Shown here: positions 57,261 to 64,000 of the stretch, in pieces
How the letters are laid out: every line of letters starts with the position of its first letter
Position numbering within the stretch: position 1 is the stretch's first letter
DNA from: Blasia pusilla
Taxonomy: Eukaryota > Marchantiophyta > Marchantiopsida > Blasiales
Assembly: GCA_050084515.1 (NCBI GenBank)
Contig: CM114272.1
Location: 46,128,001-46,192,000 of the forward strand
Direction: 5' to 3'
DNA length: 64,000 bases
Position numbers and translations under genes: made by a program
Notes under the pieces: generated by a model
What the model saw: the letters and a program-made list of their open reading frames with translations, nothing else
Told to the model about the DNA's origin: nothing
Databases searched by the model: none

Positions 57261-57990
57261 CAAGCTCCCAATGTCGTGCGCCTACTCCCCTTGAACATCA
57301 ATCTCTAGTGTTCAGTAGGACACGCTCTCATTGCCGCTCTGCACCCAAACATACTTACGTTAGTCTGGTCTGGGTCAACCGGCCTTCCAACCCAGCGAGT
57401 TCTCAACTCGGCACCTCATCAAGCTCAACCTTCCCTCATTCCTAGCTTCCCAACACATGCAAGTCTTTCGAGACTTGGGACAAACTTTCGGGTTAGTCCA
57501 AATACCTAAAACCACGTTTGCGCACCTAACGATCCCAATTGTCTAATGGACCTCACATGAGCTCCCAAACCTAGACCCAAAAATATGAGTTGCGGGTTGG
57601 AATCCAATAGGGACCTCCAAAAATCCACTCTATTGGACTTGGTTTGGTTTTCAAATCCCAACACCAAAACTCTTGATCCATTTTTCCGCGCGGCGCCCAA
57701 AGTGGAGTTCAAGTCCCAAGCATCTTTGGAGACCTTTCCCCTTACTAGTACTTATGGGAATCTCCCTCCTCCCCTACCTTTGGGAACGAGGCATCCGTGA
57801 CCCTCTTTTTGGCCCTCAACCCGACTCCATGCATAGTTGTTTTCGGCCAATATCTCAACCTCTACTTGAGCATTTTCCAAGATCTTTAGTGCATTGGAAC
57901 CCGCTCTACTTAAGCTTTCCAACGCCATCTTACTTTTCCCAGATGAATCTTAGGACTAAAATTTATGGTAAAAAAAAAATAAAAAAATCC
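57261..57990. other. Stretch without a recognised gene
   Basis: Pyrimidine-rich plus strand, with no protein family recognised in any frame. It may be LTR or leader sequence of the neighbouring fragments. Confidence 0.3.
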
Positions 57991-58029
57991 CAAACACTAG
58001 CCACTTCCCTAGTCCGGTTCTCACTCTTT

Positions 58030-58979
58030 GGCCGTCATGCACTCATCTGATGGATGTCATGGGCGAATCCTCATCACGACCTCATATCGGGTGATAAAAT
58101 GCGTTGTGACCACTCCACCCAAGGATGTCTGTATCTTGAATGGGCAACGTTCCATATTGGCCCTCATTAGGACCAATCCTATCCTGGGTTGCGCTCCAAA
58201 CTCCAACAAGATGCCCTGCGAACAAAGCACTCTACCTCCTACACTAAACAAATTGAATACCTCTTCTTGATTATCCAACAAAACAACTCGTCGTGATACC
58301 ATGGCATCCTCTATCGTGGGTCTAGCAGGCATATCCATCATCCTAGCACTCGCAACCTACCATGACTCTGAGGTGGACGGCTTGAGCATAGGTTCCAAGG
58401 GCAGGTCCATCATCTCCTCTGCAATCATCTCTGAACGTAATGCAGGAACACCAACTCCACGCTTATATAGCATAGCGTCCAGCCAAAAAATCACTGCGGG
58501 CATACCTCCCAACGTCATAAATTAGACGTAGAAAACCATGGGGTGCAATACATCGCAATGGTTGCCCGGAAAAACGTACCATAACATACTCGATACACGA
58601 GCTCCATCTAAGCATCTGCAATAGGAGTCATTGGACTTGCTTCTCCCATCGCCCCCCCTACCTTCATACTAAAAAAATCAACTCTTTGAGAACTCTGATC
58701 GATGGGATCCTCATCGCCTAGGCCTCGGACAAGGTGAAAGACTGGGAAAGCCTCGTTAGTTTCCTAGCTTCCCCTCTCTTTGGATCCAACTCTACAGCTG
58801 GTCCACGAGTTACAACAGCAGTAGCCTCCATCTATGCAGCTCCGCACATCCAACAAGGATCCTCTATGTCTCTGGCTGCTCCATATGATGTCCATGTCAC
58901 TAATCTGGCATCGAGTACCCTCAATGCCATAGTGGCAATCTGCTATTGCAACTGCTCTGAGCAACCATCTTAGCCTCAT

Positions 58980-58980
<1 letters not shown>
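58030..58980 (-). pseudogene. DNMT-gypsy family, fragment of gag end and protease
   Basis: Minus strand: DPKRGEARKLTRLSQSF near 58790-58740 matches the gag end of the young copy, and PARPTIEDAMVSRRVVLLDN with LLEFGAQPRIG near 58190 matches its pre-protease and protease site, the catalytic Asp-Ser now Glu-Phe. CPFKIQTSLGG follows at about 58140. It stops at about 58030 without methyltransferase or RT. This is a third copy of the family in the window. Confidence 0.75.

Positions 58981-58982
<2 letters not shown>

Positions 58983-59057
<75 letters not shown>
58983..59057. repeat. (CT)n microsatellite, 75 bases
   Basis: Uninterrupted CT dinucleotides directly beside the decayed gypsy fragment. 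Frames running through it are artefacts. Confidence 0.98.
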
Positions 59058-59059
<2 letters not shown>

Positions 59060-60626
59060 CTATATGAGGACATACAAAGTACAATCCCATATCCTTCCAT
59101 ACATGACAATAGGGAGAATCACTGGAGTTGGAGATTATATGACCTGGTTCATGAATGCCTCCCCAAAGTGGCAAACTAGATAGCAAGTAAACCAATGCCT
59201 ATCTACAAAGAGAACCTTAACATGGTATGTATTTAGGAAAGGACAATCCGGTAGGATTGGTGATCCACCCCTATCCATACTTAACGGATATTCTCTACTT
59301 TCCTCAAGAATGGGTTTTGGCGGAGTCGCTCTCCTACGAGGGATAATCTGCTGTCATTGAGAAAATAACAAGCCAAAACCATCCACAATCCCTAATATGA
59401 CAAAAACTCTCGTAAGACAATAAGCCTCCCCAAATAACCATCTCATATCAGACTCTTGAAACTCTCGAAGAATAGAACTCAACCAAGTCACTCTCCCAAG
59501 AGGGATAATCCACTCTCATTGGAAGAGCAAGCAAGCCAATTCTATCCATTCAAAAGCAACAAGGGAGACTCAAGAAATGAAGTAGAAGGTGATGAACTCT
59601 TGAAGGAACCTCCTCTTTATATACTCTCAAGGGATCCACAAGAGTTCAAAATAGGGCTAATCTTATCTTGCGCCACATGGCTTCCTGTCAGAGCTTAGCC
59701 AATCCCATTCTGACACAAATAGATTACATGGTATCTCCTCCAAAATATCCTCATCAACTCACTTCATATCTTCCAAACTACCCAAACTACCCTGGATACC
59801 AACAAAGACTACTTTTGCTTTTCTTTCATAATGCACCAACCCCACTACTTTTCTTTTATACTCTCATGTCTTATTTATTATCTCTTTTCCTAAAGTTGGG
59901 TCTGCACAAATAAGCCATCCTAAAGAGGTTTAAACAATTAAATTTCATTTTCCTAAGCTAATTTACTTAATACTTATAAAACTCTCTCTAACACTTAATG
60001 AGAGAGGAGTTTACATAGTAGATGATTTTACTATACGACAACGGCACGACACTCGATCGTTGTCGAGCGACAACCTATCATAACATAGCAAAGTGGAAAG
60101 AAAATTTTGACCCCGTCAATCCAAAAGGTCACTGTCCAATCAACAACAATAAAGAACGTTGTCGACGACGTCCAACGGACGGAGCAAGGACGGCCCAAAT
60201 GGACGGTGAAAGTCAATAGTAATTACGATATCTTTCATATAAATAAATATAGATCTATTTTAACCTTACTCAAAAATTCAATATCTTTTGTTTTTTTCCA
60301 CTCCACTAACTCCTTAAACTAAGGATTAACTCACTAAAATTACTCACATTTGGCTTATACGCCACTAAGCCCCATAAATATTGGGTCAATACCCATTAAA
60401 TAAAGTTTCCACTCATTTTAATCTCAAGATCCTAAGTTTCACTTGTTCTTTCCACACTACTTAGAATTTTTTGATTTTTCTACCTCAACTAAGAAGTTAC
60501 CAAGAATTTGGAAATTTGCTCCTTCCTCACGCGGTGGCTATGGCAGCCTAGAGAAATGATGATAACTTCTTGCTCATATTTTCAAATTATGCACCATTTC
60601 TTCCACAATGTGCACAGCTTTGTGAT
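59058..60626. other. Intergenic, no gene recognised
   Basis: AT-rich. A diverged direct repeat around GAGGGATAATC(C/T) occurs at about 59337 and 59502. Otherwise I see nothing I can name. Confidence 0.4.
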
Positions 60627-60659
60627 CACTAGTACAAAAACCCCCTTTGGATGACTTTA

Positions 60660-61110
60660 AAAAATGACTAGATGTTACTCAAACCGAGCATGTGTGACTA
60701 AGTAATTACTTAACCAGACTCTAGTCATAAAAATTACTCCTAGTCGTATAAGTTGTTACTAAAACTGAAGGTAGTCATGTCTGAGTCTCTTTTTTGTTAT
60801 TCAACATAGTCACTAAATATGACTTCACCTAGTCATTTTGTATGACTAGGTTAAGTCATAAGAAATGACTATACGAGTCATAAAGAATGAGTTGTTTAGT
60901 CATAAATAATGACTAGACGAGTAATAAAGAATGACTGGAGGAGTCATAAGGATTGACTAGACGCTTCATTAAGAATGATTAGACGAGTCATTAATAATGA
61001 TTAGACGAGTCATTAATAATGACTAGGCGAGTCATTAACTGTGACTACTCAGAGTAATAAATAATGACTTCATGCGTCATAAGAGAATGACCAAGTCATT
61101 AAAATCACTT
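60660..61110. repeat. CACTA subterminal repeats
   Basis: About fifteen copies of a 20-25 base unit built on ATGACTAGACGAGTCATTAA. Each has the inverted pair ATGACT / AGTCAT separated by about five bases. This is the expected binding region for the TnpA-type protein of the element. The tract ends with CCAAGTCATT near 61100. Confidence 0.85.
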
Positions 61111-61785
61111 GTCCATGTCATTTACAATCCTATTCACTAACAATATCCAAATAACTATACCTTGCATTATGTATTACAGATTGCTTTCTTACTGACAGAA
61201 ATGTGTACATGAAATTGGCATTTTAGTCCATTTTGTATCCATGAATATGAATTACTCCTTCCTACCTATCCTCCCTACACCTATCACTACTTGTGGAATC
61301 TGATCATATCAATTTTTCATAGTAAAAAATCCTTGTCTATTGAAAGATACAGCTAGTAAATGTTTGTTACATCCAATTGTGGCGATAAGTCCAAAGCTAC
61401 AAAATGTATTCATACACCCTGAAATGGAATATTTTCTTACGTCAGAAGAATACCTAGTGAATTATAGTGAAAGATGGTCATCAATGGAAGAACACAATAT
61501 CTACTTCTCATTGAAAACTCCTCCCTTTGATATTCTCAAAATACAAACATGAAAATCCAAGTACATCTCTATTGTCACACTCAAAAGTGAAACATAAATA
61601 TCAAATTCCTCTACTTATGAGTACAATAGTTACAAGTATATGGAGATCGCCACACTCAAGAGGGATGTCAAAGGGAAGGTTTACTCAAAAATTCTACATA
61701 CAAAGCGAAGATGCCCCTATTTCTGAGAAGGCATAACAAGATGAGAGGGCCATAACACTACACTATCAATGGCATCTCCAACATA

Positions 61786-64000
61786 AATCTACGATGGATC
61801 GTCAGCCATATTTGGAAATGGAAATACATATTTCTTCTTGCAGATCTCTCTCAAATGGAGAACAGAATGCCCATCTGGAATGTCACGTCCATGGAAAGTA
61901 GAACAACCATCATGCAAGCTGCCATAACCTACAACCACAGAGTGGTTCTCACGTGATACTAACTGCTGCAACGGAGGCACAACAGATTTCAACAACGACT
62001 TGGTAGCCTCTCGCGTCCTCTTCCCGAGTGTTGCTCTTCTCACCACCATTGGCTTTTGGAGAAGATCCAATTGATCTAACTCCATGGGTCCACCACTCCA
62101 CAACTTCCCTGCACTATCCTCATTCTCCTCTAAAAATATCGTGGCCTCCAAATTACATCTCTGCGATGTCTTCACTTGGCGTTTGCCTACAACGGCCGGG
62201 ACCTCATCTATGGTCTCTACAATCACAATCAACAAGAATGTCTCACTACCCTTTCAAATAGATCATGATTTTCAACAACTTCAAAGTTAAATGCACAACA
62301 TCACTCTAAACTCGAACTCAAAGGGTCATCCGCAAACACAATAGCTTTAACACCTCTTGTGCCTCCCTTTTTCTTTGGACCAGTTGGTGCAATGCCAACA
62401 TCTATATCTAGTCCTCTGAATGTATGAACACCCTTGGAAACCTGTGGAAGAACTGGAGGCGAAGGCACAATAGTGACCAGCTCCTGAGAGGGTGCACCTT
62501 CCCTTGAAGGTGGTCCGCTGATTGGGTGAGGAGAGGATATACTCAATATCATAGAGGCAAGTGCTCCTCTAGGAGCAGGGTCTTGATCACTAACTCCATG
62601 AGGAGAGGATACAACTCTTGGATTTTCCGATCTCTCCTTAGAACCCCTTATGTCCTCATGGTCCCTTCTCAAGCTCATGGAAATCAATTCCATCAACTTT
62701 GTGAAGTTCTCTTGTTGATTAGCAATAGCAGTCTTTATGCTTGCCTCTAGCAAGTCCATACTATTGGAGAATGCATCCATGCGATCAATTATGTAAGTCA
62801 CTGGCTCGGGCAATAACTCCTCCATAGACTTTAATCGGGCAGAGATCTCTATCAGCTCAAATGTTCCCGCCGCCTTAAATACAAGACTTGGATCTCAGTC
62901 TATATCAACAGGTATGTACTAGAAATACACTAGATTCACCTCTACTCTCAAGCAACCAGATGCTCATACCTGCTTTGATACTAAACTTGTACCACAACTC
63001 CTTTGGTTCTTTGCCTCCTCTTGCACCTGCGCCTTAGTAGGGGTTTGCCCCTTCTCTTTTCTCTACAACACATGTAACATTGACCAAGTTCAGTCTACCA
63101 AACACCAATTGCAAAACTATATGCATGGTGGTAATATAAATTAAATTTGGGTCATTCAATATTATTCATACCAGGAATTTTGCAATTGGTGCATTCCCTT
63201 TTCTTCCTGCAGGGTTTGGATTGGTCACCGCTGCTCATGCTTTCAACATCTGCTCACTCTTTGTCTTTGCACTCTCGCTCATGAAGTGCGTCAGTAATCT
63301 CCCCCATTGGTTGGGGTCTACATGAGGTGGTGGGGCCACTTTCTTGCCTCCTCGAACTTCTTTCCATGTTTGACGCAATCTAAATCTCTCTATCTTGAGT
63401 ATTCGTTGTGCATATTCCTCCAAACATGGAACAGCCACTCCATTGCCATTGTTTCCAACATACTCCCATCTAGCAGATATATCACTCAACACAGAATTCC
63501 AATCCCCTGAGTGTTGGTCTGAAAAATTCACAATGGAGATGTCAAGCCATTGCAACACCTTGGCTCTAAAATCTGCATGCCACCTATTCTTTCCTTCTGA
63601 AGTTGTGGTGATCCAACCAGAGTTGTTCACACCCACTTTTCCGACTTTTACCCCCACGCCTTGCACACTGCTCTCAATCACTGAGTTTGGTGTGTATGTT
63701 GTCCCAACCCTTGCCCGTCGCAAGCCTAGAGTCGTATAGTTTGCTGCACACATGAATATCTTTAGTCAAGACTGCTGCCCACTAAGGAAGTCTTTATGCC
63801 TACAAACAGAAGCTATGCACCGATGTCAGGTCACTTACTAAATAGTGAAAACACGAGGAAGAAATTCTCCAAATAGGGATGATACTTCTCTATATATATG
63901 CGACTTGCTATTACCTGTAGCCTTTGTCATTTGCACTCCTTGAGTGGGTCCTAGCCCCAACCATTGAGGTTGTCCATACATTTTTGGAGTACTATTATTG
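61786..64000 (-). pseudogene. CACTA element gene with plant transposase (Ptta/En/Spm) domain, partial
   Basis: Read right to left: an exon fragment at 64000-63914 (GLGPTQGVQMTKAT), then 63753-63180 with RWHADFRAKVLQWLD, RLRQTWKEVRGGKKVAPPPH and VDPNQWGRLLTHFMSESAK, the hallmark of the Ptta/En/Spm domain. An in-frame TGA follows SEQMLKA at the place of a usual Arg. A short exon at about 63066-62970 (KEKGQTPTKAQVQEEAKN) ends at a GTATGAG donor. Later exons: 62825-62301 (a possible coiled coil, MDLLEASIKTAIANQQENF, then a Pro/Ser-rich part) and 62235-61789. In this class the product binds element ends and helps transposition. Exon borders are provisional; the 5' end is outside the window. Confidence 0.7.

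Larger units (their letters stand above)
60627..64000 (-). mobile_element. CACTA (En/Spm) transposon, one end plus 3' part of a gene
   Basis: CACTAGTACAAAAACCCC at 60627-60644 is the terminal sequence type of plant CACTA elements. Subterminal repeats and a Ptta/En/Spm-type gene follow. The other end lies beyond the window. Confidence 0.75.

Noticed and set aside
58764-59195. Minus-strand frame with a long Arg-Glu repeat
   Set aside because: The repeat is the (CT)n microsatellite read as codons; only the short part left of 58980 is gypsy-derived.
1-64000. tRNA genes, organellar DNA insertions, or bacterial contamination
   Set aside because: I looked for tRNA-like cloverleaf arms (GGTTCGA-type boxes) and organellar protein segments and saw none I could support. 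The spliced host gene and plant transposons show nuclear plant DNA.

Overview
This looks like a transposon-dense nuclear segment of a land plant. The only host gene I can support is a six-exon gene for actin-interacting protein 1 (AIP1, WD40) at 48894-53767. The transposon classes present are Ty1/copia, Ty3/gypsy, MULE with a SWIM zinc finger, and CACTA with a Ptta/En/Spm-type transposase domain. A seed-free plant (lycophyte, fern or bryophyte) is my guess and I cannot prove it from this window.

Layout. 1-8680: a MULE-type DNA transposon (copy A) with two divergently transcribed genes: an unrecognised coiled-coil accessory gene (minus) and a large transposase (plus). 8700-9690: a decayed gypsy gag. 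9700-12508: repeats and a shortened MULE (copy C). 12510-46000: a stack of nested elements. The oldest layer is a minus-strand Ty3/gypsy element. Its parts lie, in coding order, at 44340-42546 (gag), 32848-32575 (protease), 27407-26653 (DNA methyltransferase) and 15460-12510 (RT, RNase H, integrase). It was split by a copia element (15461-26651, itself carrying MULE copy B at 16550-22900), by a second gypsy family (27408-32574, one gag and three LTR-like copies) and by a young relative of itself (32849-42541). 46000-48893: non-coding sequence and the AIP1 promoter side. 54700-60626: decayed copia and gypsy fragments. 60627-64000: the end of a CACTA element and part of its gene.

The most interesting object is the gypsy family. 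Between protease and reverse transcriptase it encodes a DNMT3-like cytosine-5 DNA methyltransferase domain with motifs in the order I, IV, VI, VIII, IX/X. Its integrase ends in a PHD finger. The domain order is gag - zinc knuckle - protease - DNMT - RT - RNase H - integrase - PHD. Two copies in the window carry the methyltransferase, so capture preceded their divergence. A 5S-rRNA-like sequence lies antisense in the leader of both copies. The young copy has an LTR arrangement that is circularly permuted: 5' LTR lacking 104 bp, those 104 bp appended after the 3' LTR, and a 4-bp target duplication. This is what insertion of a two-LTR circle, cut at an internal look-alike of the circle junction, would leave.

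The MULE family is notable for clusters of a 25-27 bp palindrome (core CAACCCGTCGGA and its complement). The clusters sit only in introns, in the divergent promoter and in flanking non-coding DNA. With the accessory gene, this resembles the VANDAL arrangement, in which an element-encoded protein binds short repeats in the element's own non-coding DNA. All transposon reading frames carry stops or frameshifts, many at CAG, CGA or TGG codons, as expected for methylated, deaminating DNA.
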